A stretch of 43,137 nucleotides of DNA from contig JAGGUP010000181.1 of the NCBI GenBank assembly GCA_021158405.1, forward strand, positions 1-43,137, read 5' to 3'. This document shows, piece after piece, positions 1 through 8,840 of this stretch. The notes beneath the pieces are model-generated. The model did no database searches, was not told where the DNA came from, and saw only the letters and a list, made by a program, of their open reading frames with translations. This stretch comes from Bacteroidales bacterium (GTDB taxonomy: Bacteria > Bacteroidota > Bacteroidia > Bacteroidales > UBA12170). A program made the translations under genes and the position numbers. Each line of letters opens with the position of its first letter. The first letter of the stretch is position 1.

Positions 1-1
1 A

Positions 2-127
2 ACTCATCCCATTCCGGAAAAATACAAAATTACACACGATGCAATAAATACTTGGGAATCTGCAGAATGGGAAGAAAACCTTAAGCCAACAATGGCGGAT
101 GAAAAAACCCGTTTGGATTATAATTAA
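2..127 (+). CDS. 3' end of an unidentified gene (partial)
   Basis: An open frame enters from the left edge and ends at TAA 125-127, giving about 41 residues ending in DEKTRLDYN. The tail is hydrophilic and rich in Glu, Asp and Trp, with no membrane segment. It looks like a genuine C-terminus because the frame is open from the first base and its composition is ordinary, but 41 residues match no family I recognise. The function is unknown and the upstream part lies outside the window. Confidence 0.5.
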   Translation, partial: THPIPEKYKITHDAINTWESAEWEENLKPTMADEKTRLDYN

Positions 128-492
128 GATTAAAACGTTAACATGTTCCTTGCAAATATTACCAATGACAATATTTTATAATACGTTGTATATTTGGGTG
201 TTGCGATTTTGTCTTTTATAATGATCTTTCAAAGCTATGTTTTATAAATAGCACTTTCATTAAAAAGTCTATCGCCGCTGTTCTGACAGCATTGCTTATA
301 ATAATCTCCGGGGCGGCTCTTTTCCTCTATGTTACTATAGTCTAGGGCTATTATATAACGTGCTTACAGTACTAAAATATATCAAAAATCGTTAATCCGT
401 ATTCGGTATTCTTATGTTGTCATATTACAGTATGTGCCTTTTTTCAAGGTGTTTGGCCTCGAAATGACTAAAAACCAGTTTTGCAAAGATCT
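128..492. other. Intergenic stretch with no intact gene
   Basis: No convincing gene lies in this 365-base stretch. It holds an exact TAnnTTTG box (TATATTTG, 189-196, + strand), a 9-codon ORF at 221-247, and a frame without a start codon at 241-345 that encodes a hydrophobic segment (AAVLTALLIIISGAALFLYV). The two pieces would join into a single-membrane-span peptide if one T were added in the T run near 240. They may be a broken small membrane-protein gene or chance. Confidence 0.4.
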
Positions 493-1491
493 TTATTTGA
501 TAGTATGCAACTTTTTAAAAGAACCAATAATATTTTCCACTTCCTCCAAATCATTAGTATCCATAAGCCGAGCTCGCAAAGCAGCGGCACCATTAAAATC
601 GTTGACATAGATTTTAAAGAAACGCTTCAAAACCTGAAAATTCCGTTTTTTCCCCCAAGTCTCCACGTAAAGTCGACTATGCTCTAGTAATGTATCTAAT
701 TTGTCTTTAATACTTGGATTAAAATCAGGATTAAAAAACCAAGGATTATGAAAAATACCACGTCCAATCATAAAGCCATCCACCGGATATTTAGCATAAA
801 TTTCTTTGGCATCTTTCATCGAAAAAATATCGCCATTACCAATAATTGGAATAGAAAGTTTAGACGCTCTTCGCACAGCCAGAGCTTTCCCCATTTCTTC
901 CCATTCGGCCGGAAAATCGGTCTGCATTTTTTGGGTGCGCGTATGTAAAATAATAGCTGCAGGATCTTGTGACAAAAGAAAATCAATCCATTCCTCCGTT
1001 ACATGCTTCCCCAAACCTGTCCGGGTTTTTATGCTTACAGGTAATTTAGTTGCTTCTTTAGTCGCTTGAATAATTTCTCCTGCCAAATCAGGAAATTGAA
1101 TAAGCGCTGAACAAGAACCTTGCTTAACAACCTTTTTTACGGGGCATCCCATATTGATGTCTATTCCATCAAAATCATAATTTTCAGAGATAAATTTAGT
1201 TGCTTCGTAGAATTTTTCCGGCTTGTTTCCCCATATCTGAGCAACCAATTTTACATCTTTTTCTTTTAGTAATTTTTGCTCAGAAGCGTTGACTTGCAAC
1301 CGGCTTTTTACTTTGTCTCTTCCGATAGGATGACATAAACCATCGGTATTTGTAAATTCGGTATAAAGCACTTGTAAATAATCAGGATGACTCAGACGCA
1401 AAATAATTTCACGAAAAGCGGTATCCGTCACGTCCTCCATAGGAGCCAGCAAAAAAGCGGGATTTTTAAGTTCCTTCCAAAAATTTGGCAT
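493..1491 (-). CDS. dus: tRNA-dihydrouridine synthase (Dus family)
   Basis: FMN-dependent reductase that converts uridines in the tRNA D-loop to dihydrouridine. The N-terminal FMN-barrel signature (LAPMEDVTDTAFR) is followed by the Dus hallmark INMGCPVKKVVKQGSCSALI, whose GCP cysteine is the expected catalytic acid. Further on are the barrel motifs SIKTRTG, IILHTRT, IIGNGDI and GFMIGRGIFHNPWFF. I chose the ATG at 1491 (332 residues) over the track start at 1512, because a -7 box (TAATTTTG on the minus strand, 1510-1517) would overlap the longer start. The gene diverges from the neighbouring hydrolase-like gene. The family is certain; which of DusA, DusB or DusC specificities applies cannot be told. 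Confidence 0.93.
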   Translation of the reverse strand: MPNFWKELKNPAFLLAPMEDVTDTAFREIILRLSHPDYLQVLYTEFTNTDGLCHPIGRDKVKSRLQVNASEQKLLKEKDVKLVAQIWGNKPEKFYEATKFISENYDFDGIDINMGCPVKKVVKQGSCSALIQFPDLAGEIIQATKEATKLPVSIKTRTGLGKHVTEEWIDFLLSQDPAAIILHTRTQKMQTDFPAEWEEMGKALAVRRASKLSIPIIGNGDIFSMKDAKEIYAKYPVDGFMIGRGIFHNPWFFNPDFNPSIKDKLDTLLEHSRLYVETWGKKRNFQVLKRFFKIYVNDFNGAAALRARLMDTNDLEEVENIIGSFKKLHTIK

Positions 1492-1509
1492 TACAATTAT
1501 TTTTCTTTG

Positions 1510-1517
1510 CAAAATTA
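1510..1517 (-). promoter_or_regulatory. -7 promoter box of dus
   Basis: The minus strand reads TAATTTTG, an exact match to the Bacteroidota -7 consensus TAnnTTTG, 18 bases upstream of the chosen dus start. It lies back to back with the hydrolase box at 1532-1539. Confidence 0.6.
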
Positions 1518-1531
1518 GCGTTTTATCTGTC

Positions 1532-1539
1532 TATCTTTG
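1532..1539 (+). promoter_or_regulatory. -7 promoter box of the hydrolase-like gene
   Basis: TATCTTTG matches TAnnTTTG exactly and ends 11 bases before the ATG at 1551, so the leader would be only a few bases long. It supports 1551 rather than 1485 as the start. Confidence 0.6.
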
Positions 1540-1550
1540 CCAAAAAAAAG

Positions 1551-2399
1551 ATGTTTAAATCGCGGAAATTCTATTATATACTTTTTGCTGTAGGGGCGAT
1601 CTATGTTTTGCTTGTTCAGCAATTCTTCAAAAACGAAGGCCGATTTATTATCCAATCCCCAAGCTATACCAGCGAAACTCCCTATAACTTCGACGAAGAT
1701 TTTCAGGAACTTAACTTGCCTATTAATAAAAATTTAAACCTTCATGGCCTTTGGTTTCAGCATAAAACAAAAAAAGCCTTAGTTCTTCTTTTCCCCGATG
1801 CAGATATCGATATTCGTGAGCTGAAAATGAGTGAGAACACCTATTACAAAAATGGATTCGATGTATTAATAACCGGTTATCGTGGATCTGCATTAAGTGT
1901 TGGAGAGCTCACAAATGAAAATGATCTTTTTTCTGATGCACAGCACTGGTATCGTTTTGCGCACTCACAATTTAATGAAAACAAGCTGGTTATAGTTGGG
2001 CAGGGATTTGGCGGCTCTATTGCATCACAACTAGCCGTTAACCATCCGGCAAGAGCTCTTATTCTGGAAAACCCTTCTTTTTCTTACGGAGATGATCAGG
2101 CAAAAAAACGTTTTTGGTGGTTGCCTTACTCCTACTTTACTTCTTTTCCGCTGAATACTTGGAAAGAGATTCGAAAAACAAGCAATGAAATTATTCTTAT
2201 TCAGGACGACTCAAAAAGAGGTCAAAAAGAAGGGTTAACCGATTACCTAAAATCTTCAGATAAAGTTTATTGGCTAAAAAATGGAAACAAAACTAATTAT
2301 AGTTTTCAAGAGAAAAATGAAATGGTTTTTAATGAAATAGCTAAAGATCTTCTTTCTTCTGCAAAACCGAATAAAAATCCGATTTTGAAAATAAAATAA
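1551..2399 (+). CDS. Membrane-anchored alpha/beta-hydrolase-fold protein lacking the Ser nucleophile
   Basis: This 282-residue protein starts at ATG 1551, placed by the adjacent -7 box. Residues about 8-24 form one hydrophobic segment, so the body is probably anchored in the inner membrane and faces the periplasm. The rest looks like a serine aminopeptidase/BAAT-type alpha/beta-hydrolase: an oxyanion-region strand (ALVLLFPDADID), then GFDVLITGYRGSALS, then the elbow VIVGQGFGGSIASQLA. The elbow should be GxSxG, but reads G-Q-G-F-G, so the nucleophile Ser is Gly152. It is therefore either inactive as an esterase/peptidase or uses other chemistry. It is divergent from dus and followed 35 bases later by the symporter. 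The fold call is fairly safe; the substrate is unknown. Confidence 0.75.
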   Translation: MFKSRKFYYILFAVGAIYVLLVQQFFKNEGRFIIQSPSYTSETPYNFDEDFQELNLPINKNLNLHGLWFQHKTKKALVLLFPDADIDIRELKMSENTYYKNGFDVLITGYRGSALSVGELTNENDLFSDAQHWYRFAHSQFNENKLVIVGQGFGGSIASQLAVNHPARALILENPSFSYGDDQAKKRFWWLPYSYFTSFPLNTWKEIRKTSNEIILIQDDSKRGQKEGLTDYLKSSDKVYWLKNGNKTNYSFQEKNEMVFNEIAKDLLSSAKPNKNPILKIK

Positions 2400-2405
2400 A
2401 GCCAT

Positions 2406-2413
2406 TAACTTTG
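2406..2413 (+). promoter_or_regulatory. -7 promoter box of the symporter gene
   Basis: TAACTTTG is an exact TAnnTTTG match, ending 21 bases before the symporter ATG, in the short gap after the hydrolase stop. It suggests the symporter has its own transcript. Confidence 0.55.
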
Positions 2414-2434
2414 AGCCCACAATAATTTACTGGA

Positions 2435-3712
2435 ATGAAAAAGAAAAAACTCGCCTTACACTGGAAAATATTAATTGGGATGGTTCTTGGTATTGCTTAC
2501 GGTTTAATAACTGTAAACTTCGATATGGAAGGTTTTACCAGCGATTGGATCAAACCTTTTGGAACCATTTTTATCAATTTGCTAAAACTAATCGCCGTTC
2601 CTTTAATTTTATTTTCCTTGGTTAGTGGAATTGCCAATCTGAAAGACATTTCAAAGCTTTCTCGCATGGGATTAAAAACCTTGAGCATGTATATCTTAAC
2701 AACGGTTATTGCGGTAAGTTTAGGTTTGTTCTTGGTAAATATCATCGATCCAGGCTCCTCTTTTCCAAAAAATGAACAACAAGTATTAGAACAACACTAC
2801 GGATCTGAGATAAGCAAAAAACAACAAGATGCGGCTAGCGTAAAAGACGATTCGCCCTTGAAATTTTTGGTTGATATGGTTCCTGAAAACCTGACCAATG
2901 CGATGTCGGAAAACTCCAGTATGCTTCAGGTCATCTTTTTTGCCATCTTTTTAGGTATTTCAATTATTTTATTGCCCGAATCAACTACCGAGCCGGTCAC
3001 CCGTTTTTTTGTCAGTATGAATTCGGTCATATTAAAAATGATTGACCTCATTATGGAATTTGCTCCCGTGGGGGTTTTTGCATTATTAGGAAATATTATT
3101 GTAGAAATGAAAGGCGATTCCGCTTTATTTACTTCCTTGGGGCTTTATGCTTTTACGGTGATATTGGGTTTAATGATTTTAATTTTTATCGTTTACCCTA
3201 TTTTCTTGAAACTCTTTACAAAAATCAAATATCGTGATTTCTACAAAGGAATTGTTCCCGCTCAAATGCTGGCTTTCTCTACAAGTTCAAGTGCCGCTAC
3301 ACTACCGGTAACCATGGATTGCTGTGAAAAAAAACTAAATATTTCAAATGACGTAACCAGTTTTGTTTTACCAATTGGAGCCACCATCAATATGGATGGA
3401 ACCAGCTTATATCAGGCTGTTGCGGCTGTTTTTATTGCTTCTGCTTTCGGAATGGATCTAAACTTGGGACAGCAATTAACCATTGTGCTTACAGCTACTT
3501 TAGCTTCTATAGGATCGGCCGCCGTGCCAGGCGCAGGTATTGTAATGTTGGTGATTGTCTTGACTGCCATTGGTGTTCCAACAGAAGGAATAGCTTTAAT
3601 CTTTGCTGTTGATCGCCCGCTGGATATGATTCGTACGGTGGTGAACGTTACGGGCGATTCAACAATTGCAGCAATTATTCATCGTTCTGAAATAAGAAAC
3701 GGGAATATCTGA
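2435..3712 (+). CDS. Dicarboxylate/amino acid:cation symporter (DAACS, GltP/GltT type)
   Basis: Inner-membrane secondary transporter of 425 residues, the usual length for the family, taking up glutamate/aspartate or C4-dicarboxylates with H+ or Na+. Visible family signatures are the serine-rich re-entrant loop STSSSAATLP (about 282-291), NMDGT (about 319-323) and the substrate/cation motif DRPLDMIRTVVNVTGD (about 393-408). There are eight or so hydrophobic segments and an N-terminal basic stretch (MKKKKLALHWKIL). The NMDGT motif and conserved Asp residues fit Na+ coupling, but this is inference. The stop codon is one base from the convergent dnaB stop. A role in glutamate uptake would fit the two glutamate dehydrogenases in the window. 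Confidence 0.93.
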   Translation: MKKKKLALHWKILIGMVLGIAYGLITVNFDMEGFTSDWIKPFGTIFINLLKLIAVPLILFSLVSGIANLKDISKLSRMGLKTLSMYILTTVIAVSLGLFLVNIIDPGSSFPKNEQQVLEQHYGSEISKKQQDAASVKDDSPLKFLVDMVPENLTNAMSENSSMLQVIFFAIFLGISIILLPESTTEPVTRFFVSMNSVILKMIDLIMEFAPVGVFALLGNIIVEMKGDSALFTSLGLYAFTVILGLMILIFIVYPIFLKLFTKIKYRDFYKGIVPAQMLAFSTSSSAATLPVTMDCCEKKLNISNDVTSFVLPIGATINMDGTSLYQAVAAVFIASAFGMDLNLGQQLTIVLTATLASIGSAAVPGAGIVMLVIVLTAIGVPTEGIALIFAVDRPLDMIRTVVNVTGDSTIAAIIHRSEIRNGNI

Positions 3713-3713
3713 T

Positions 3714-5240
3714 TTAATAAGGAATATCTGCATCCTCATCGTTCATCCGCGATTGACGTGTCATCGTCATAGGGGATTGATTTTGGTCAAAATCAGAAGA
3801 AGGAGACAAGCCCGAAAGTACTCCTCCTGTCGAGCCAAATGGAACATCATCTACGAATTTTGTAAACTGTCCAATAAATCGCAAGTTTACAGAATCGAGT
3901 GCACCATTCCGGTGTTTAGCAATAATAATTTCGGCTTTTCCTGTCATATCACTACCTTGCTCATCCTCGGTAATATCATAATATTCAGGGCGATAAATAA
4001 ATATCACCATATCGGCATCTTGCTCAATAGCTCCGGATTCACGTAAATCGGAAAGCTGTGGTTTTTTAGAACCTCCACGGGTTTCAACCGATCTATTCAA
4101 TTGTGAAAGAACCAAAACAGGAACATTAAGTTCTTTGGCTAAGGCTTTCAAAGAACGCGATATGGTACTGATTTCCTGCTCACGATTTCCTGCCGTATCG
4201 CCGGCACGCATCAATTGAATATAATCGACAATAATCAGTTCAATATTGTGTTGTTCTTTCAGTCGCCGACATTTGGCACGCAATTCAAAAATGGAAAGCG
4301 CTGGCGTATCATCAATAAATATGGGGGCATCAACCAAGGCTTTTACTCTTGTGTTTAGCTGTTCCCATTCATGTTCTGCTAAATCGCCTCTCTTTAATTT
4401 ATTTGAAGTAATTTCAGCTTCAGCAGAAATCAATCGAGTTGTCAACTGCACAGCCGACATCTCCAAAGAAAAAATGGCAACAGGTTTTTTTGCCATAGCG
4501 GCATTGCTTGATAAAGTAAGGGCAAAAGCCGTTTTCCCCATACCGGGTCGCGCGGCAATAACCACCAAATCTGATTTTTGCCATCCGGCGGTAAGTCTGT
4601 CTAAATCGGTAAACCCGGAAGGAATTCCACGTAAGCTTCCTTCTGAATTTTTTGCGGCTTCAATTTCGGCAATGGATTCCCGAACTAAACTCTGCATATC
4701 ATAAGACTCTCTTCGGAAATTATTTTCGCTGATATCAAACAACTGCTGTTCTGCCTGATCGAGCAATTCAAACACATCAGTACTATCTTCAAAAGCATCT
4801 TTAATCGTTTCCGACGACACCCGAATCAACTCGCGTTGTACATATTTCTGTAATAAAATACGGGCATGAAATTCAATATTTGCAGAGGATGCTACTCGAT
4901 TGGTTAATTGTGTAATATAATAAGCACCTCCCACTTCTTCCAATTCGCCATCCGATTTTAGCCGATTAGAAACGGTAAGAATATCGATAGGCTCTGTGCT
5001 AGCAAACAGTTTTTGTATGGCTTTAAAAATTTTTTGGTGTGCCTGTTTATAAAAAACTTCGGGTTCTAAAATATCAATAACGGCAGTAAGGGCATTTTTT
5101 TCTAACATTAGAGCACCTAAAACGGCCTCTTCAAAATCTAAGGCTTGTGGTGGTATTTTTCCTGATCCTGCAATTAGATTACCGGGAGAATTAGTCCTTT
5201 TTTTGACCAGTGTATTTTTTTCGAAGTTTTTTTGATTCAT
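3714..5240 (-). CDS. dnaB: Replicative DNA helicase DnaB
   Basis: Hexameric 5'-3' helicase that opens the replication fork and recruits primase. The N-terminal domain (about 33-180, PPQALDFEEAVLGALML) is followed by the RecA-like motor with Walker A AARPGMGKTAFAL (about 229-241), Walker B LIIVDYIQLM (about 335-344), and the H3/H4 region VLVLSQLNRSVE and SDLRESGAIEQDADMVIFIYR. At 508 residues it has normal length. No intein is present in the Walker A or H4 sites, where DnaB inteins are common. The C-terminal 40 residues are Ser/Asp/Gln-rich and low complexity, as in other Bacteroidota DnaB proteins. The start is supported by a -7 box just upstream. Confidence 0.97.
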   Translation of the reverse strand: MNQKNFEKNTLVKKRTNSPGNLIAGSGKIPPQALDFEEAVLGALMLEKNALTAVIDILEPEVFYKQAHQKIFKAIQKLFASTEPIDILTVSNRLKSDGELEEVGGAYYITQLTNRVASSANIEFHARILLQKYVQRELIRVSSETIKDAFEDSTDVFELLDQAEQQLFDISENNFRRESYDMQSLVRESIAEIEAAKNSEGSLRGIPSGFTDLDRLTAGWQKSDLVVIAARPGMGKTAFALTLSSNAAMAKKPVAIFSLEMSAVQLTTRLISAEAEITSNKLKRGDLAEHEWEQLNTRVKALVDAPIFIDDTPALSIFELRAKCRRLKEQHNIELIIVDYIQLMRAGDTAGNREQEISTISRSLKALAKELNVPVLVLSQLNRSVETRGGSKKPQLSDLRESGAIEQDADMVIFIYRPEYYDITEDEQGSDMTGKAEIIIAKHRNGALDSVNLRFIGQFTKFVDDVPFGSTGGVLSGLSPSSDFDQNQSPMTMTRQSRMNDEDADIPY

Positions 5241-5245
5241 AAATG

Positions 5246-5253
5246 CAAAAATA
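5246..5253 (-). promoter_or_regulatory. -7 promoter box of dnaB
   Basis: The minus strand reads TATTTTTG (plus strand CAAAAATA), only 5 bases before the dnaB ATG. This close placement implies an almost leaderless transcript or a start slightly downstream. Confidence 0.45.
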
Positions 5254-5388
5254 ATATTTAATATTGGCCGTAGGCGATGATTGATTCAATTAAGTTTTCA
5301 ACAAACAAATATCGTATATAAATACAATTTTTATTGTATATTTAACCAGATATACCTTAGGCGAAATCAAAAAGCGTATAAAACCAAT

Positions 5389-7701
5389 CTAGTGGATAAA
5401 CATAATTTTCGTCACCATACTTTCGGATCCATCCGTATTAGCAATAAAAACAAGATAAATACCCGTTTGTACACGGTTGCCTTGCAAGTTTTCTCCACTC
5501 CATATTGCTTGACCTCCTTCGGAACGAATTTCGTTCACCAAACGTCCACTGATATCCGTAATTTTAACAAAAGCATCATGCGTCAGTCCTTTAATGGCAA
5601 TCGGCCCAAAATAATCCGGACGAACAGGATTGGGATAAGCATATATATCAGAAAAACCATCCTTATTACTTGTCGTTGCTGTCCCTTTATACACAATTAA
5701 TCCTTGATCCGTACCTATAAAAATTTCCCCCTGATCTGTAATCCCAACTGAGGTAATATTATTAGAATACAACGGACTATTTTCCATTGTAAAATGCAAT
5801 AATTCGTCCTGACCATCCGCAGAAAGCAAGAAAATTCCGGCTCTTTCTGTTCCTACCCACTTCCGGTTGGCTCCATCCACCACAATGACCTTTACTTTTT
5901 CACTTTCGAGCAAATACTGCGCATAACCATCTCGCTCTACTATTATTTTCTGAGCATCATAATTACCGCCATAAAAAATATTTTCGGGCTGATAAATTAC
6001 GGCGATTCCCTCATCCGTTCCTATCCATATTTCTCCATCCAAGTCATTTGCCAGAGAGAATACCTGAGAACCGGGAATATTCCCATATCCTTTTGCACTG
6101 TTTAAACCTTTAAGCTGTTGATTGGTTGACTGACTTTCGTCAAACACTAAAAGTGAATATGCTCCACCAATTCGTACAGGCATCCATAAATAATCGTGAT
6201 TATCTACCAACATATCTCTTATGTTATATGAACTCCAAGCCCCAAATTCAAACGCAGTCCACTTGCCCGAAGGTTCCCGTTTATGCAATAAAGCATTAGA
6301 TTCAGCAGATGCTACCCAAAGATTATTTTTAGAATCATAAGCCACACCTCCCAAGCGCATGATATGACCGTAAGTGGAGTTTGGCGTTAAGCTGCTATTC
6401 CCTCGCCCATAAGCTTCAACAAAACCATTTTCATTAAAAGTAAATAAGCCTTTTCCCCAGCTTCCTACAGCAAATTCATTTGGATTATTTGGATTTATAG
6501 CAACACAAACAAAATCGTAAACGGTGTCCAAAGCAGGCGTATTCGATCTATTTATATTTTCCCAAAAACCCTCTGTATTAACAAAAACACCATCTTTCAA
6601 ATAAACATTACCAAAAGACTCATCTCTACCGCCAGAAGCGACCACCACTTTAGACCCAACAACATCCATATCAAATACTTTAGTCGTATACGGACCATTC
6701 AGGAGGGCGCTTTGGAAAACTTGCAAATCCGAAGAAATCATCAATCCCTGTTGTCTATCGGCCAAATAATAATTTCCATCTGTCGATTTTAAAACAGCTC
6801 CTGGCTGAGGTGTAATTTCATTCTCTAAATTATACGAAATGAGTTCACGATTAAAAGAAAAATCGGTGTTTAAAATTCCTACGGAATGATTATGTGATAT
6901 AAAGAGCTGCTCCTTGCTCACATCCAGATTTAAAGTTTTGTCTTCCATATGAGAAAACACTTCAATCCAAGTATTTCCGGTTACGGCAAACAGCTGATCC
7001 CCTTTAACATTGGTGAGTCGATTTACCACAAGATAATCATGAAAAGCGACCATGTGATTATATGGATCATCGGGAAAAGGGAGATGGTTTAACTTTATCC
7101 AATTGCTATAGTTTGCCAGATTAGGATTGTTTTTATTTGCCCGATAAATTCCTTTTGCGGTTGCTGCAAATAGTTCATCACCTAAAATATCCAGATCAAA
7201 GACTTCCACATTTTCGCCTTGATCACCAAGATAATAGGTGTCTTTTATTTCTTCCCTTTCAATATCTACAACGACAATGCCAAAGCCACAAGACAAATAC
7301 GCAAACTGATCGATAAAAAAGATATCGTTTATCGTCTTGTTACCAAGTATCGCTTTTCTTTTAATATCGGATAAATTGATGACCTGACCCTCTTTAATTA
7401 AATCGATATTGGCATTGGAATACGCAACCAACAAAGTCTTGTGATTTACATCATAGTTTAAAGTGCTCACACCAAAATCACTTAAGCCATTCACTTTAGA
7501 GATTCGATCGAGAACACCTCCTTTTTTATTGTAACTCAACAAACTATAAGGAGTTGCCGCATAAATAAAATCATCTGATTCGGTAATAGCAACAAGTTGA
7601 TTATAAGGCAATTCATCGCGCCAATGTCCAAGAGGAATTTCTTGTGCTTGGAGTCCTAAAGTTTGAAAAAGAAAGACTATTAATAAGCTTATGTATTTCA
7701 T
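5389..7701 (-). CDS. porZ: PorZ-like beta-propeller protein with T9SS sorting domain
   Basis: Secreted protein of 770 residues, starting at ATG 7701, which gives a clean signal peptide MKYISLLIVFLFQTLGLQAQ; the track start at 7734 would add 11 residues in front. The mature N-terminus IPLGHWRDELPYNQLVAITE and the block YLSCGFGIVVVDIEREEIKD are the hallmarks I associate with PorZ, a component of the type IX attachment complex. Repeated beta-propeller blades (two-component-regulator type, LWVASAES, EIWIGTDEGIAV, KWVGTERAGIFLL, EIFIGTDQGLIVY) fill the body. A type A C-terminal sorting domain (YAYPNPVRPD to TKIMFIH, last ~85 residues) ends it. With gldF/gldG nearby this indicates a T9SS-bearing organism. 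Other T9SS genes are not in the window. Confidence 0.88.
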   Translation of the reverse strand: MKYISLLIVFLFQTLGLQAQEIPLGHWRDELPYNQLVAITESDDFIYAATPYSLLSYNKKGGVLDRISKVNGLSDFGVSTLNYDVNHKTLLVAYSNANIDLIKEGQVINLSDIKRKAILGNKTINDIFFIDQFAYLSCGFGIVVVDIEREEIKDTYYLGDQGENVEVFDLDILGDELFAATAKGIYRANKNNPNLANYSNWIKLNHLPFPDDPYNHMVAFHDYLVVNRLTNVKGDQLFAVTGNTWIEVFSHMEDKTLNLDVSKEQLFISHNHSVGILNTDFSFNRELISYNLENEITPQPGAVLKSTDGNYYLADRQQGLMISSDLQVFQSALLNGPYTTKVFDMDVVGSKVVVASGGRDESFGNVYLKDGVFVNTEGFWENINRSNTPALDTVYDFVCVAINPNNPNEFAVGSWGKGLFTFNENGFVEAYGRGNSSLTPNSTYGHIMRLGGVAYDSKNNLWVASAESNALLHKREPSGKWTAFEFGAWSSYNIRDMLVDNHDYLWMPVRIGGAYSLLVFDESQSTNQQLKGLNSAKGYGNIPGSQVFSLANDLDGEIWIGTDEGIAVIYQPENIFYGGNYDAQKIIVERDGYAQYLLESEKVKVIVVDGANRKWVGTERAGIFLLSADGQDELLHFTMENSPLYSNNITSVGITDQGEIFIGTDQGLIVYKGTATTSNKDGFSDIYAYPNPVRPDYFGPIAIKGLTHDAFVKITDISGRLVNEIRSEGGQAIWSGENLQGNRVQTGIYLVFIANTDGSESMVTKIMFIH

Positions 7702-7773
7702 TCCGAGTTTACTATTAAAGACAATAATAATCAATTATTTTTTAATCCCTCATTCAAAAGATAAACAAACTAG

Positions 7774-7811
7774 AAAAAAGCTCAAATGAACTATTTCTCA
7801 CCTGAGCTTTT
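7774..7811 (-). terminator. Rho-independent terminator of purC
   Basis: AAAAGCTCA (7776-7784) pairs with TGAGCTTTT (7803-7811); read on the minus strand the stem is followed by a T run. It lies 34 bases beyond the purC stop and separates purC from porZ. Confidence 0.75.
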
Positions 7812-7844
7812 ATAAGGTAGGACAAAACGTATTCGTATGAATAA

Positions 7845-8792
7845 TTATGCATTCGCAAGAAAAGAAAGAATATTCTTTTCTACGCGTCTTAAAATATTAG
7901 ATGCATCAACTTTTACAAATTTTTCGCCCGTAATTTGTTCATATAGTTCAATATAACGATCGGACACCGACTTAATAAATTCATCAGTCATTTCAGGAAG
8001 TACATCTTGATCCCTGCCTTGAAATCCATTTTCCATCAACCATTCCCGGACAAATTCTTTAGAAAGCTGTTTTTGGGGTTCACCTTTAGCAAAACGCTCT
8101 TCATACCCTTTTTTATAAAAATAGCGAGAAGAATCCGGAGTATGTATTTCATCAATCAGATAAATCCGACCATCTTTTTTCCCAAACTCGTATTTAGTAT
8201 CTACCAAAATAAGTCCTCTTTCATCTGCCATTTGACTTCCTCGTTCGAAAAGTTCTCTAGTAAATTTTTCCAACAAGGCATAGTCTTCAGGAGAAACCAA
8301 TCCGCCTCGCAAGATTCGTGTTTTAGAAATATCTTCATCATGAGCCCCTTGTTCTGCTTTTGTTGTTGGAGTTATTATAGGTTGAGCAAAACGCTCATGC
8401 TCACGCATACCATCAGGAATTGGAACTCCACAAATTTCCCTTTCACCACTTTTATAAGTACGCCAGGATGAACCGGTTAAATAGCCACGAATAATCATTT
8501 CGATTGGAAAGGGTTCACATTGAATCCCTACTGTTACCATGGGATCGGGAGTAGCAATTTTCCAATTGGGGACAATGTCGGAAGTAGCATCCAAAAATTT
8601 GGCAGCTATCTGATTCAACACTTGTCCTTTATAAGGAATTCCCTTAGGTAAAACCACATCAAAAGCCGAAATTCGATCACTTACTAACATCACCAACAGG
8701 TCGTCGTGAATGGTGTATACATCCCGCACTTTACCTTTATAAACATGGGTCATTTCCGGGAAACTAAAATCTGATTTAACGATGGTGTTCAT
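7845..8792 (-). CDS. purC: Phosphoribosylaminoimidazole-succinocarboxamide synthase (SAICAR synthase)
   Basis: Purine biosynthesis enzyme that joins aspartate to CAIR using ATP. Signatures include [28 protein letters not shown] at the N-terminus, [20 protein letters not shown] in the centre and [11 protein letters not shown] with [14 protein letters not shown] in the aspartate/CAIR site. At 315 residues it belongs to the longer bacterial/yeast-like form rather than the ~237-residue E. coli form. It is 48 bases downstream of phoH in the same direction, so the two may be co-transcribed. A weak -7-like TATCTTTA (minus strand, 8826-8833) lies upstream. Confidence 0.97.
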   Translation of the reverse strand: MNTIVKSDFSFPEMTHVYKGKVRDVYTIHDDLLVMLVSDRISAFDVVLPKGIPYKGQVLNQIAAKFLDATSDIVPNWKIATPDPMVTVGIQCEPFPIEMIIRGYLTGSSWRTYKSGEREICGVPIPDGMREHERFAQPIITPTTKAEQGAHDEDISKTRILRGGLVSPEDYALLEKFTRELFERGSQMADERGLILVDTKYEFGKKDGRIYLIDEIHTPDSSRYFYKKGYEERFAKGEPQKQLSKEFVREWLMENGFQGRDQDVLPEMTDEFIKSVSDRYIELYEQITGEKFVKVDASNILRRVEKNILSFLANA

Positions 8793-8840
8793 TTGTAATA
8801 TTTTATAAACGTCTATTTATTAATGTAAAGATATGCAATA

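Noticed and set aside
3714-5240. Intein in dnaB
   Set aside because: The helicase is uninterrupted at 508 residues and the usual insertion motifs are continuous.
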